Below are positions 26,118 to 35,141 of a stretch of DNA of 61,255 nucleotides, in pieces. This DNA is from an uncultured Oscillospiraceae bacterium (GTDB taxonomy: Bacteria; Bacillota; Clostridia; Oscillospirales; Oscillospiraceae), in NCBI GenBank assembly GCA_944385365.1, contig CALWWW010000013.1:1-61255 (forward strand), written 5' to 3'. Each line of letters begins with the position of its first letter. Position 1 is the stretch's first letter. The notes below the pieces were generated by a model, which searched no databases, was not told where the DNA came from, and saw only the letters and a program-made list of their open reading frames with translations. The position numbers and the translations under genes are program-made.

Positions 26118-26146
26118 AGAATACGCGTTTCTGCCGCCGCCGTCAA
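26118..26146 (-). promoter_or_regulatory. Promoter of pyrG
   Basis: Minus-strand -35 TTGACG (26146-26141) and -10 TATTCT (26123-26118), 17-base spacer. The predicted start lacks the GGG initiation seen in pyrimidine-controlled pyrG leaders. Confidence 0.6.
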
Positions 26147-26244
26147 GCATATTTTCCCTGTTCCAATCAATTTTGTAGGATTATCCCAGAGTGTCCCGTT
26201 TGGCATGTCATTTTTTGGTGGTTTTTCAGCCATTTAAAGCAGTG

Positions 26245-27147
26245 CTATTCCACAAAGAACGCAATGTCCTCCAAATCCATGGACTCCTGCAAGGCCAGAT
26301 TGATGCCCCATGCCACCAGCTTCGACAGCCGTTCCACCTGGGCGTCCATGTCCTGGGGAGTGATGACCATGGACTGCCCTCCCGTCAGCTTGTCCACACC
26401 GGCCTGGTCCAACGTCTCATCGTAGAGCCGGGCCACCGTCGGCAAATGGGCCACCGTCGGCACGCCCACGGCGATGACGGGAATGCCGAACCGGTCCTGA
26501 TTGAAGGCCGCCCGGCCGTTCTGGACGCCGGAGCCCGGCGTAATGCCCGTATCGGCCAGCTGTACCGTCCGGCACACCCGGCGCAAATCGGAGGCAGCCA
26601 GGGCATCCACCACAATCATGCAGTCCGGTCCGGCCCGGTCCACCACGCCGCCCACCACCTCGGCACTTTCCAGGCCCGTCAGGCCCAGCACATTGGGCGC
26701 AATGGCCGATACGGGCCGGTAAGCTCCGAACAATGTGGGCATCCGCTCCACCAGATGGCGCGTCACCACCAGCTGCCGGACCACCTTGGGACCGATGGCG
26801 TCCGGCGTCACCGCCTCGTTTCCCAAGCCCGCCACCAGCACCGACTGACCCTTTTTCAGCGGCAGCAGGGACCGCAGCTGTCCGGCCAGCACCTGGGCCG
26901 CCCGCCGCAGGCTGTCCCGCTCCTTCTTCCCGTAGTCCACCAAATCCAGGGTCACATACGTTCCCACGGGTTTTCCCAGCTGCTGTTCCCCTTCCTCATC
27001 GAGAATCTGCACCGTGTTCACGGCCACGCCTTTCTGCTTCGTCTCCCGGGCCAGAACGCCGCGCAGTTCTGTCGTATGGGACGGGTCCTGTTCCCACAGC
27101 TCCTTGGCCTCCAAAGCCAGGTCCGTCCGTATCTGGTTCCAATTCAT
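26245..27147 (-). CDS. gpr: Germination protease GPR
   Basis: Endopeptidase that degrades small acid-soluble spore proteins at germination. From MNWNQIRTDLALEAKELW the product is 300 residues. The RTDLALEA start matches the GPR propeptide and autoprocessing region. The conserved nucleotide-like core VLVAGLGNEAVTPDAIGPK is intact, as is TPGSGVQN. The ATG at 27147 follows GGAGGTGG; forty upstream codons are not GPR-like. A candidate forespore promoter lies directly upstream. Confidence 0.95.
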   Translation of the reverse strand: MNWNQIRTDLALEAKELWEQDPSHTTELRGVLARETKQKGVAVNTVQILDEEGEQQLGKPVGTYVTLDLVDYGKKERDSLRRAAQVLAGQLRSLLPLKKGQSVLVAGLGNEAVTPDAIGPKVVRQLVVTRHLVERMPTLFGAYRPVSAIAPNVLGLTGLESAEVVGGVVDRAGPDCMIVVDALAASDLRRVCRTVQLADTGITPGSGVQNGRAAFNQDRFGIPVIAVGVPTVAHLPTVARLYDETLDQAGVDKLTGGQSMVITPQDMDAQVERLSKLVAWGINLALQESMDLEDIAFFVE

Positions 27148-27170
27148 CCGGAAATCCACCTCCACGCCCC

Positions 27171-27200
27171 TAGTTTTCGGCCCGCAAAAACGGCTTATAC
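27171..27200 (-). promoter_or_regulatory. Candidate SigF/SigG forespore promoter of gpr
   Basis: Minus-strand GTATA (27200-27196), a 15-base spacer, then CCGAAAACTA (27180-27171). This matches the known forespore pattern GYATA-N15-GGNRANAMTW except for CC in place of GG. Transcription would start close to the ribosome-binding site, leaving a very short leader. Confidence 0.45.
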
Positions 27201-27229
27201 AATTTTTCAAAATTTTTCTCATTTTCCTA

Positions 27230-27258
27230 TTGATTTTTACAGGGACAGCCGCTATAAT
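27230..27258 (+). promoter_or_regulatory. Promoter of rpsT
   Basis: -35 TTGATT (27230-27235) and -10 TATAAT (27253-27258), 17-base spacer, divergent from the gpr promoter. Confidence 0.7.
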
Positions 27259-27314
27259 ATGTTTCTGCATGAGACCATTCTTATGAATGAAACGCTATTG
27301 GAGGAGGTGTAATC

Positions 27315-27581
27315 GTGCCCAACATTAAATCTGCCAAGAAGAGAGTTCTGCTTTCCCGCGCTGCGAATGAGAGCAACAAGAAGGCTAAGTCCGTTCTGAA
27401 GACTTCTCTGAAGAAGTTTGAAGCTGCCGTCGCCGCCGGTGACGCCGCCCAGACCGATAGCGCTTACAAGGCAGCCGTGAAGACCATCGACCAGGCTGTC
27501 AAGAAGGGTATTCTTCACAAGAACACTGCTGCGCGCAAGAAGAGCAGCATTGCTCGCAAGATGAATTCCATCGCTTCCTAA
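27315..27581 (+). CDS. rpsT: 30S ribosomal protein S20
   Basis: Small-subunit protein of 88 residues, rich in Lys and Ala, with the typical start PNIKSAKKRVLLSRAANE and end AARKKSSIARKMNSIAS. The start codon is GTG, preceded by a strong GGAGGAGGTG. It is transcribed alone with its own promoter and terminator. Confidence 0.95.
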   Translation: MPNIKSAKKRVLLSRAANESNKKAKSVLKTSLKKFEAAVAAGDAAQTDSAYKAAVKTIDQAVKKGILHKNTAARKKSSIARKMNSIAS

Positions 27582-27600
27582 CGGGAACATCGAGCTTGTA

Positions 27601-27636
27601 AAGTCCTCCGATTTCTTCGGAGGACTTTTTCTTTTT
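27601..27636 (+). terminator. Terminator of rpsT
   Basis: AAGTCCTCCGA and TTCGGAGGACTT form a stem with a short loop, followed by TTTTCTTTTT. Confidence 0.93.
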
Positions 27637-27697
27637 CCTTGCTTCCCCGCGGGAACGGGGATATACTGTACCATATTGGTTTTTCCGGAGGTGTTGT

Positions 27698-29740
27698 ATG
27701 GCTTCTCTCTTCGACCCTGTCACGATTCTCCCCGGCATCGGTCCCACCCGGGCCCAACAGCTGGCCAAACTGAACATCCGCACCCTCTACGATCTCATTG
27801 CCTATTTCCCCAGGGGCTACGAGGATCGGACGCGGCTGCGGGCCATCGCCGATCTGGAAGTGGACCAGCCCGCCTGCTTCGAGGCCATTGTCATCTCCCA
27901 CCCTCGCACAGCCCACATCCGCCAGGGTCTCGATCTGACCAAAGTCACCCTGGCCGACCAGACGGCCCGGCTGTCCGTCACGTTCTTTAATCAGCGGTAC
28001 ATTGCCGATCATCTGCTGTACGGGCAGAGCTATATTTTTTACGGCAAACTGGAGGGCGACGCCCGCGGGGTACAGATGATCAACCCTGTTTTTGAGCCTG
28101 TGGAATCGCCCGGCATCCTGACCCGGCGCATTCTGCCCCTCTACGGCCTCACTGCCGGGATTACCAACAAAATTCTGGTCAAGGCCATTGGGGCGGCCCT
28201 CCACGTCTGTCGGGACAGTCTGCCGGAGGTGCTGCCGCTCCAGGTGCGGCAGCGGTTCCGCCTGTGCGACGCCGCCTACGCCTATGAAACCATCCATCAT
28301 CCCGCCGACTTCGATTCCCTGGCTGTGGCACAGAAGCGGTTGATTTTTGAGGAATTCTTTATTTTTTCCGTGGGTCTGGCCATGATGCGGGCCCGGCGCA
28401 CGGAGATTCCCCACACGCCCTATGCTGTAAAGGACCTCTCCCCGTTTCTAGCCCAGCTGCCCTTTTCCTTGACCGGCGCACAGCGGCGGTCCATTGATGA
28501 GATTGCCGCCGACTTTCAGCAGCACAAGCCTATGAACCGGCTGGTTCAGGGCGACGTGGGCAGCGGCAAAACCATGGTGGCTGCCGCTGCCGCCTATCTG
28601 GCCGCTGTCAACGGAAAACAGGCGGCGCTGATGGCCCCGACGGAAATCCTGGCCGAACAACATTATCACCATTTACAAGCGCTGTTTGAACCCTTGGGCA
28701 TCTCCACCGTATTGCTGACCGGTTCCCTGGGCGCCGCCGCCAAGCGGGCCGCCAAAGCCGCCATTGCAGATGGTTCGGCCCAAGTGGTCATCGGCACCCA
28801 CGCCCTGCTCACCGGCGATGTGTCGTTCCACAGTCTGGATTTGGTCATTGCCGACGAGCAGCACCGCTTCGGCGTGGGCCAGCGGGCCGCCCTGTCGGCC
28901 AAGGCCGGCAGCCCCCACCTGCTGGTCATGTCGGCAACGCCCATCCCCCGGACACTGTCGCTGATTCTCTACGGCGATCTGGACCTGTCCATCATCGACG
29001 AACTTCCGCCGGGACGGCAGACCATCGACACCTTTTTGGTGGGAGAATCCATGCGCCCCCGTCTCAACGCCTTTATCCGCAAGCAGGTGGACCACGGCAA
29101 TCAGGTCTATATCGTCTGTCCTGCTGTGGAGGAAAATGAGGAAACAGCTCTCAAATCCGCGGAAAGCTGGGCCGATACCCTCCAACGGACCGTATTTCCC
29201 GACCTGACGGTGGGACTGCTCCATGGACGCATGAAAGGCTCGGAAAAAGAGGCCGTTATGGGGCGGTTCTCCCGGGGGGAGATTCACATTCTGGTGTCCA
29301 CCACTGTCATTGAAGTGGGTGTGGATGTGCCCAATGCCACACTGATGCTGGTGGAAAACGCGGAGCGGTTCGGTTTGAGCCAGCTGCACCAGCTGCGGGG
29401 CCGGGTGGGCCGCGGCAAAGAAAAATCCTTCTGCGTCCTGATCTCCGACACCCGCAGTACCGAAACGCGGCAGCGTCTCAAGGCCCTTTGTCAAACCAAC
29501 GACGGTTTCCAGATCGCCCAGCAGGACCTGGATTTACGCGGTCCCGGCGACTTTTTCGGCCAGCGGCAGCATGGCCTTCCCACGTTCAAGGTGGCCAGTC
29601 TCACCTGTGACCTGGACACCCTGAAACTGGCCCAGGAGGCCGCCGCGGACTATCTGGCGGAACAAACGCCGGAGCCGGACAGCCCGCTGATGGCCCGCAT
29701 TCGGGCGCTGTTCTCCAATCAAGAGACGGTTTTCAACTGA
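27698..29740 (+). CDS. recG: ATP-dependent DNA helicase RecG
   Basis: Remodels branched DNA and stalled replication forks. The 680-residue protein has an N-terminal wedge/OB domain (about 1-150), Walker A GDVGSGKT (285-292), DEQH box (386-389) in VIADEQHRFGV, and helicase C-terminal motifs VSTTVIEVGVDVPNA and QLHQLRGRVGRG. The ATG is preceded by CCGGAGGTG. In Bacillus recG lies near yloUV, as it does here with gpmI between. Confidence 0.97.
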   Translation: MASLFDPVTILPGIGPTRAQQLAKLNIRTLYDLIAYFPRGYEDRTRLRAIADLEVDQPACFEAIVISHPRTAHIRQGLDLTKVTLADQTARLSVTFFNQRYIADHLLYGQSYIFYGKLEGDARGVQMINPVFEPVESPGILTRRILPLYGLTAGITNKILVKAIGAALHVCRDSLPEVLPLQVRQRFRLCDAAYAYETIHHPADFDSLAVAQKRLIFEEFFIFSVGLAMMRARRTEIPHTPYAVKDLSPFLAQLPFSLTGAQRRSIDEIAADFQQHKPMNRLVQGDVGSGKTMVAAAAAYLAAVNGKQAALMAPTEILAEQHYHHLQALFEPLGISTVLLTGSLGAAAKRAAKAAIADGSAQVVIGTHALLTGDVSFHSLDLVIADEQHRFGVGQRAALSAKAGSPHLLVMSATPIPRTLSLILYGDLDLSIIDELPPGRQTIDTFLVGESMRPRLNAFIRKQVDHGNQVYIVCPAVEENEETALKSAESWADTLQRTVFPDLTVGLLHGRMKGSEKEAVMGRFSRGEIHILVSTTVIEVGVDVPNATLMLVENAERFGLSQLHQLRGRVGRGKEKSFCVLISDTRSTETRQRLKALCQTNDGFQIAQQDLDLRGPGDFFGQRQHGLPTFKVASLTCDLDTLKLAQEAAADYLAEQTPEPDSPLMARIRALFSNQETVFN

Positions 29741-29765
29741 ATTTCACAAAATTGCAAAGTAGGAA

Positions 29766-29794
29766 TTGTATCTTTCGCCAATTTGTAGTAAAAT
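29766..29794 (+). promoter_or_regulatory. Promoter of gpmI
   Basis: -35 TTGTAT (29766-29771) and -10 TAAAAT (29789-29794), 17-base spacer, 55 bases before the start codon. Confidence 0.6.
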
Positions 29795-29848
29795 GGACCC
29801 AGTGTGTGAATCACAGTTGAATCCACTGTTTTTGGAGGATGTTTGAAC

Positions 29849-31411
29849 ATGAAAAAACCCGTTGTACTTGTGATCATGGACGGTGTGGGCCGCGGCGACG
29901 GCGGCCCCGGCGACGCTGTCAAGCAGGCCAACACCCCCACCCTGGATAAGCTCTTTGCCACCTGCCCCTACACCTGGCTCAAGGCCCACGGCACTGCCGT
30001 CGGTCTGCCCAGCGATGACGACATGGGCAACTCCGAAGTAGGCCACAACGCCCTCGGCTGCGGTCAGGTCTATGCCCAGGGCGCCAAGCTGGTGTCCGAG
30101 AGCATCGAGTCCGGCAAGCTGTTCCAGTCCAAGACCTGGAAGAAGCTGGCCGACAACGCCAAGAACGGCAAGACCCTCCACTTCCTGGGTCTGCTGTCCG
30201 ACGGCAACGTCCACTCCAACATTTCCCACCTGTTCGCCCTGCTGCGCCAGGCCAAGGCCGAGGGCATTCACAGTGTGTGCTGCCACATCCTGCTGGATGG
30301 CCGCGACGTGCCCGCCACCTCCGCCCTGGAGTATGTCCAGCAGCTGGAAGACGTCCTCGCCTCCCTGTCCGGCGACGGCTATGACTACCGCATCGCCTCC
30401 GGCGGCGGCCGCATGACCATCACCATGGACCGCTACGAGGCCAACTGGCCCATGGTGGAGCTGGGCTGGAAGACCCACGTTCGCGGCGAAGGCCGTCAGT
30501 TTGCCGACGCCAAGACCGCCATTGAGACATACCGCACCGAGACCGGCTGCATCGACCAGGACCTGCCTCCCTTCGTCATTGCCAAGGACGGCAAGCCCGT
30601 GGGCACCATCGCCAACGGCGACAGCGTCATTCTCTTCAACTTCCGCGGCGACCGCGCCCAGGAGATTTCCCTGGCTTTCGACCGCAAGGACTTTGACAAG
30701 TTCGACCGCGGCGACTACACCGGCGTGGAGTTTGCCGGTATGCTGGAATACGACGGCGACCTGCATATCCCCACCAACTACCTGGTGGAGCCCCCCGTCA
30801 TTCAGAACACCCTCACCGAGGTGCTGTGCGCTCACAAGGTCCGGGAGTACGCCCTGTCTGAGACCCAGAAGTACGGCCATGTGACCTACTTCTGGAACGG
30901 CAACCGTTCCGGCAAGGTCTGCGAGGAGCTGGAAACCTATGAGGAGATTCCCTCCGATGTGATTCCCTTCGATCAGGCTCCGGCCATGAAGTCCGTGGAG
31001 ATCACTGACCACATGGTGGAGGCCATGGCTTCCGGCAAGTACGATTTCCTGCGCTGCAACTTCCCCAACGGCGACATGGTGGGCCACACCGGTTCCCTGG
31101 AGGCCGCCATCACTGCCATGGAGTATGTGGACAAGGGTCTCAGCCGCATTCTGGAGGCCGCCGACAAGTACGGCTATGCCGTCTGCGTCACCGCCGACCA
31201 CGGCAACGCCGACCAGATGACGGAGACCAAGAAGGGCAAGACCTCCGTCCGTACCGCCCATTCCCTGAACCCCGTTCCCTTCATCATCTATGACCCCGAC
31301 ACTGCCTACACCATCAAGGAAGGCAATTACGGTCTGGCCAACGTGGCCCCCACGCTGGTGAAGATGATGGATATCCCCGCTCCCGACTGCTGGGAAGCCA
31401 GCATGATCTGA
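29849..31411 (+). CDS. gpmI: 2,3-bisphosphoglycerate-independent phosphoglycerate mutase
   Basis: Interconverts 3- and 2-phosphoglycerate in glycolysis, using manganese. From MKKPVVLVIMDGVGRGD the product is 520 residues. The phosphatase-like domain has Asp11 and the catalytic Ser62 in MGNSEVGHNALG, plus the C-terminal VTADHGNADQM. The ATG at 29849 has GGAGG 13 bases upstream; a TTG six bases earlier is a weaker option. Codon choice strongly favours C-ending codons, in line with high expression. Confidence 0.97.
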   Translation: MKKPVVLVIMDGVGRGDGGPGDAVKQANTPTLDKLFATCPYTWLKAHGTAVGLPSDDDMGNSEVGHNALGCGQVYAQGAKLVSESIESGKLFQSKTWKKLADNAKNGKTLHFLGLLSDGNVHSNISHLFALLRQAKAEGIHSVCCHILLDGRDVPATSALEYVQQLEDVLASLSGDGYDYRIASGGGRMTITMDRYEANWPMVELGWKTHVRGEGRQFADAKTAIETYRTETGCIDQDLPPFVIAKDGKPVGTIANGDSVILFNFRGDRAQEISLAFDRKDFDKFDRGDYTGVEFAGMLEYDGDLHIPTNYLVEPPVIQNTLTEVLCAHKVREYALSETQKYGHVTYFWNGNRSGKVCEELETYEEIPSDVIPFDQAPAMKSVEITDHMVEAMASGKYDFLRCNFPNGDMVGHTGSLEAAITAMEYVDKGLSRILEAADKYGYAVCVTADHGNADQMTETKKGKTSVRTAHSLNPVPFIIYDPDTAYTIKEGNYGLANVAPTLVKMMDIPAPDCWEASMI

Positions 31412-31424
31412 GTCCCGCCTTCTT

Positions 31425-31461
31425 CCGGCCCCGCTGCTGTGGCAGCGGGGCCGGTTTTTTT
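31425..31461 (+). terminator. Terminator of gpmI
   Basis: CCGGCCCCGCTGC and GGCAGCGGGGCCGG form a 13-bp stem with a three- to four-base loop, followed by T7. Confidence 0.93.
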
Positions 31462-31480
31462 CACCTGTATAATATTTTTC

Positions 31481-31509
31481 TTGTGCTTTTGTTGGAAATG
31501 CGGTACAAT
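31481..31509 (+). promoter_or_regulatory. Promoter of yloU-yloV
   Basis: -35 TTGTGC (31481-31486) and -10 TACAAT (31504-31509), 17-base spacer. A second TATAAT-like hexamer at about 31468 could belong to another start. Confidence 0.55.
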
Positions 31510-31547
31510 ATCTTCAAGGTATCTTCATTTCTAAAGGAGGTTGCTTT

Positions 31548-31901
31548 ATGATTCGTCTCAGTACGGATAGGGGCGCAATCGCTGTGGACAGCAGCGTTTA
31601 TACCAATATTGCCGGCGTGGCCGCATCCAACTGCTTCGGCGTCAAGGGCATGGCCGTTCGCTCCATGACCGACGGCCTGGTCCATCTGCTCCGCCGGGAA
31701 GCCATGCGCAAGGGCGTGCGCGTCACCTTTCACGATGACAAGTCCATTTCCATTGATCTGCACATCGTCATCGACAACGGCGTCAATATCAACGCCGTCG
31801 GCAACGCCATCATTGACGAAGTCCGCTATGTCGTTACGAAATCGACCGGTGCGGAAGTGAAAGCAGTCAACGTCTTTGTAGACTCCATGACTGTCGACTA
31901 A
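31548..31901 (+). CDS. Asp23/Gls24-family protein (YloU-like)
   Basis: A 117-residue Asp23/Gls24 protein. It has VAASNCFGVKGMAV and the alternating beta pattern VRVTFHDDKSISIDLHIVIDNGVNI typical of the family. Members are associated with envelope stress or sit beside the FakA-like protein, as here. AAAGGAGG precedes the ATG. The gene is followed 34 bases later by yloV. Confidence 0.9.
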   Translation: MIRLSTDRGAIAVDSSVYTNIAGVAASNCFGVKGMAVRSMTDGLVHLLRREAMRKGVRVTFHDDKSISIDLHIVIDNGVNINAVGNAIIDEVRYVVTKSTGAEVKAVNVFVDSMTVD

Positions 31902-31935
31902 TACGCGGACCATCCGCATACGGAGGTGTACCACA

Positions 31936-33570
31936 TTGAGGCAGACCATGGACGGAGCGGCTTTTCGTCGAATGATGATCAGCGCCGCCGCCTCGATTGA
32001 AATTCACAAACAGCAAATCAACGAACTGAACGTATTTCCGGTTCCCGACGGCGACACGGGCGCCAATATGAGCCTGACCATCAACACGGCCTGCGGCGAT
32101 CTGCGCAAGCTGGAGGACCCCACCCTAACCAAGGCCGCCGACGCCACGGCTTCGGCGCTGCTGCGGGGCGCCCGCGGCAACTCCGGCGTCATTCTTTCCC
32201 TGCTGTTCCGGGGCTTTGCCAAGGCTCTCAAGGGCAAGGAGGAAGGCGACGGCACCGATTTCGCCGCCGCCCTCAACGCCGGTGTGGAGGCCGCCTACAA
32301 GGCCGTCATGAAGCCTGCCGAGGGTACCATTCTCACCGTGTCCCGTGTAGCCGGTACGGTGGCGGCCCTGGAAGCTCAGTCCAACCGCAACATGGAGCAT
32401 GTGCTCACCTGCACCATTGCCGCCGCCAAAGACGCTCTGGCCGAGACGCTGCACCAGAACCCCGTGCTGGAAAAGGCCGGTGTGGTGGATGCCGGCGGCA
32501 TGGGCTTTGTAGTAATTCTGGAGGGTATGCTGTCCAGTCTCCAGGGAGACGACATCGTGGCCCCCACGGAGAGCGCCCCCGACATGGGCCAGGAGCAGGC
32601 CAACTTCTCTGACTTCTCCACCGAGGATATCACCTTCGGCTACTGCACCGAATTTATTATTTCACGGGAGAATGACAAGGACCCGGCAGCACTGCGGGAG
32701 TTCCTGTCCCAGTTGGGTGACAGTCTGGTACTGGTGGACGATGACGAGATTATCAAAGTCCACGTTCACACCAACAACCCCGGCACCGCCATTGAAGAGG
32801 CTTTGACCTACGGCAGTCTGGTGACTGTCAAAATTGAGAACATGCGGCTCCAGCACACGGAAAAGGTCATGAAGGAACAGGATTTGGAGCCTAAAATTGC
32901 CCCGCCGGAGAAGAAATACGGCATTGTGGCGGTTTGTGCCGGTGACGGCATCGCTTCGGCGTTCCGGGACCTGGGCGTGGATGGCATCATCCAGGGCGGT
33001 CAGACTATGAATCCCTCCACCGAGGACATTCTGCGGGAGATTCAGCGGACGCCGTCGGAGGTTGTCTTCGTCTTCCCCAACAACAAGAACATCATCATGG
33101 CCGCGGAGCAGACCGTGGCCCTGTGCGAGGAAAAGCAAGTCGTTGTTCTGCCCTCCAAGACCATTCCTCAGGGCATTACGGCCCTGCTGTCCTTCGACCC
33201 CGAGGGTGAGGTTTCGGACAATGTGGAGGCCATGACCGCCGCCATGGAGACGGTGACCACCATGCAGATCACCTATGCTGCCCGGAACTCCGATTTTGAC
33301 GGCTACGACATCCACGAGGGCGATTATCTGGCCCTGTACGGCGGCTCCCTCTTCGGCACCGACCGAAACATCGAAAAGCTCCTCAATGAACTGGCCCTGC
33401 GGGTGGCTCAGGAGGACAAGGAGTTTATCACCATTTTCTACGGTGAGGATATCGACGAGAAGAAGGCTCAAAAGGCCGCGGCCATTTTTGAGAAGCGCTG
33501 CCCCGGCGCGGAGGTCAATCTCCTCAACGGCGGCCAGCCCGTTTACTATTATCTGATTGCTGCGGAATAA
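31936..33570 (+). CDS. DAK2-domain fatty-acid-kinase-like protein (YloV/FakA-like)
   Basis: A 544-residue protein with an N-terminal DAK2 (dihydroxyacetone kinase L-type) domain, including NVFPVPDGDTGANMSLTI and LLRGARGNSGVILSLLFRG, a middle domain, and a DegV-related C-terminal half. FakA homologues phosphorylate fatty acids bound by FakB proteins; no FakB gene is seen here. The start is a TTG with GGAGG nine bases upstream; an ATG four codons later (31948) is an alternative. Confidence 0.93.
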   Translation: MRQTMDGAAFRRMMISAAASIEIHKQQINELNVFPVPDGDTGANMSLTINTACGDLRKLEDPTLTKAADATASALLRGARGNSGVILSLLFRGFAKALKGKEEGDGTDFAAALNAGVEAAYKAVMKPAEGTILTVSRVAGTVAALEAQSNRNMEHVLTCTIAAAKDALAETLHQNPVLEKAGVVDAGGMGFVVILEGMLSSLQGDDIVAPTESAPDMGQEQANFSDFSTEDITFGYCTEFIISRENDKDPAALREFLSQLGDSLVLVDDDEIIKVHVHTNNPGTAIEEALTYGSLVTVKIENMRLQHTEKVMKEQDLEPKIAPPEKKYGIVAVCAGDGIASAFRDLGVDGIIQGGQTMNPSTEDILREIQRTPSEVVFVFPNNKNIIMAAEQTVALCEEKQVVVLPSKTIPQGITALLSFDPEGEVSDNVEAMTAAMETVTTMQITYAARNSDFDGYDIHEGDYLALYGGSLFGTDRNIEKLLNELALRVAQEDKEFITIFYGEDIDEKKAQKAAAIFEKRCPGAEVNLLNGGQPVYYYLIAAE

Positions 33571-33580
33571 AACCGGCAGT

Positions 33581-33617
33581 AAAAAACCAGGACAGCAGCT
33601 GCTGTCCTGGTTTTTTT
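33581..33617. terminator. Bidirectional terminator between yloV and htrA
   Basis: A near-perfect palindrome (AACCAGGACAGCAGCTGCTGTCCTGGTT is centred at 33600/33601) is flanked by A6 on the left and T7 on the right, so it can end both convergent transcripts. Confidence 0.93.
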
Positions 33618-33631
33618 GTGGTTGATATCGA

Positions 33632-34987
33632 TTAGTTACCGCCGAAGAAGTAGTCAAAGGGATTCAGCTCACCATAGGTGGGGCTGTCTTCCTGCGTGGG
33701 CTCCTCATTCTGCGTGGTGCTGTCGGTGGTCTCTTCCGTGGGCTCCGGCTGCTTCTCGTCCAGGGTCACAGACAGGTCCACCATCTGGCCGCTGCGGTAA
33801 ACAGTCAGTGTCACGGTCTCACCGGCTTTGTGGTCTCTCAGCGCCGAAGCCAGGTCCGTATAGCTCTCCACCGTCTGATCACCCAGGGCCGTGATGATAT
33901 CGCCCTGACGGACACCAGCCGCTTCGGCACAGCTGCCCTCGGTAACACTTGCCACATAGACGCCTGCGGGCAAGTTGTAATACTTTGCAGTCGTGGTATC
34001 CAGCTCGTTGATGCCGACGCCCAGGTAAGCCTGGCCGGTCACATAGCCATAATTGATCAGATCATTGACAATGCTCATGGCGTCATTGATGGGGATGGCG
34101 AAGCCCAGGCCCTCAATGGTGGTGCCGGAAGAGGTATTGCCGCTGTACTTGGCGGTGGTAATACCGATGACATTGCCGTTCATATCGAACAGAGGGCCGC
34201 CGGAGTTACCGGAGTTGATGGCCACATCGGTTTGGAGCATGGTGATGGGCACATCGCCGGTACCCACGTCACGGTTCAGAGCACTGACATAACCGGCGGT
34301 CATGCTGAAATTCAGCGTACCCAGGGGGTTGCCGATGGCCACGGCCTGATCGCCTACGGCAACTTCATCGGAATTGCCGATGGAAACGGGATGGAGGCCC
34401 GTGGCCTCGATTTTCAGCACAGCCACGTCATTGCTGGCATCGCTGCCGATGATGGTTGCATCGTGGAGCGTACCGTCATACATGGCCACCTGGACGGTGC
34501 TGGCACCCTCAATGACATGGTGGTTGGTCACAATATAGCCATCCTCCGAGATGATGAAGCCGGAACCGCTGGCCGTAAATTCACTGGTCCAGTAGCCGTT
34601 GGAGGTGGTGCCGGTGGTCGTAATGCCCACGGTGGAATCCACATACATGTCATAGACTTCTTTCGGCGTCAGATTCTTGTCGCCGGTATTGGTATGGACG
34701 ACCCGGTTGACCACCACATTTTCATCCTCTGTCGTCGTCTCCGTGGTTGCCTGGGTTTGGGTGTTGGTCGTGTGCTGATCCAGCAGGTACGCCGTCATGG
34801 CGCTTCCGCCAGCACCGCCCACCAGGGCACAGGCCACGGCCACCGCTACAATTTTCGCTCCCTGGCTGCTCTTCTTGGGCTTGGGAGCCTCCGGCGGGGT
34901 GAACGAATTACCGCCGTTCATCTGCATCCGGCTGTCATGGTCCACCGGTTCAAAGCTGTAGGAATAGGGTTCACGATTCTCATTCAT
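33632..34987 (-). CDS. HtrA/DegP-like trypsin-type serine protease
   Basis: Membrane-anchored protein-quality-control protease of 451 residues. A transmembrane helix lies at about 44-66 after a cytoplasmic N-terminus. The S1C domain has the catalytic triad His157 (TNHHV), Asp187 (SNDVAVLKI) and Ser262 (GNSGGPL). One PDZ domain covers about 318-410, and the C-terminal 40 residues are Glu/Thr/Gln-rich. The ATG at 34987 has GAGGAG upstream. The 154 bases to the hydrogenase gene are AT-rich with no certain promoter. Confidence 0.95.
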   Translation of the reverse strand: MNENREPYSYSFEPVDHDSRMQMNGGNSFTPPEAPKPKKSSQGAKIVAVAVACALVGGAGGSAMTAYLLDQHTTNTQTQATTETTTEDENVVVNRVVHTNTGDKNLTPKEVYDMYVDSTVGITTTGTTSNGYWTSEFTASGSGFIISEDGYIVTNHHVIEGASTVQVAMYDGTLHDATIIGSDASNDVAVLKIEATGLHPVSIGNSDEVAVGDQAVAIGNPLGTLNFSMTAGYVSALNRDVGTGDVPITMLQTDVAINSGNSGGPLFDMNGNVIGITTAKYSGNTSSGTTIEGLGFAIPINDAMSIVNDLINYGYVTGQAYLGVGINELDTTTAKYYNLPAGVYVASVTEGSCAEAAGVRQGDIITALGDQTVESYTDLASALRDHKAGETVTLTVYRSGQMVDLSVTLDEKQPEPTEETTDSTTQNEEPTQEDSPTYGELNPFDYFFGGN

Positions 34988-35141
34988 ATTGCTCAACTCC
35001 TCGCGTGTTGCTTATCTTCTATGGCTTTATGATATGCAACAATTATGAAAAAAATATGAAGCAGAATTGAAACAAATTTAAACAATCAAAGCGGTATGCC
35101 GACTCTGTTCGACATACCGCTTTGCTGCCGGGTTATCCAGT

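Noticed and set aside
26079-26244. Pyrimidine-controlled attenuation (GGG slippage) of pyrG
   Set aside because: The predicted transcription start after TATTCT is not a GGG run, and no terminator hairpin lies in the leader.
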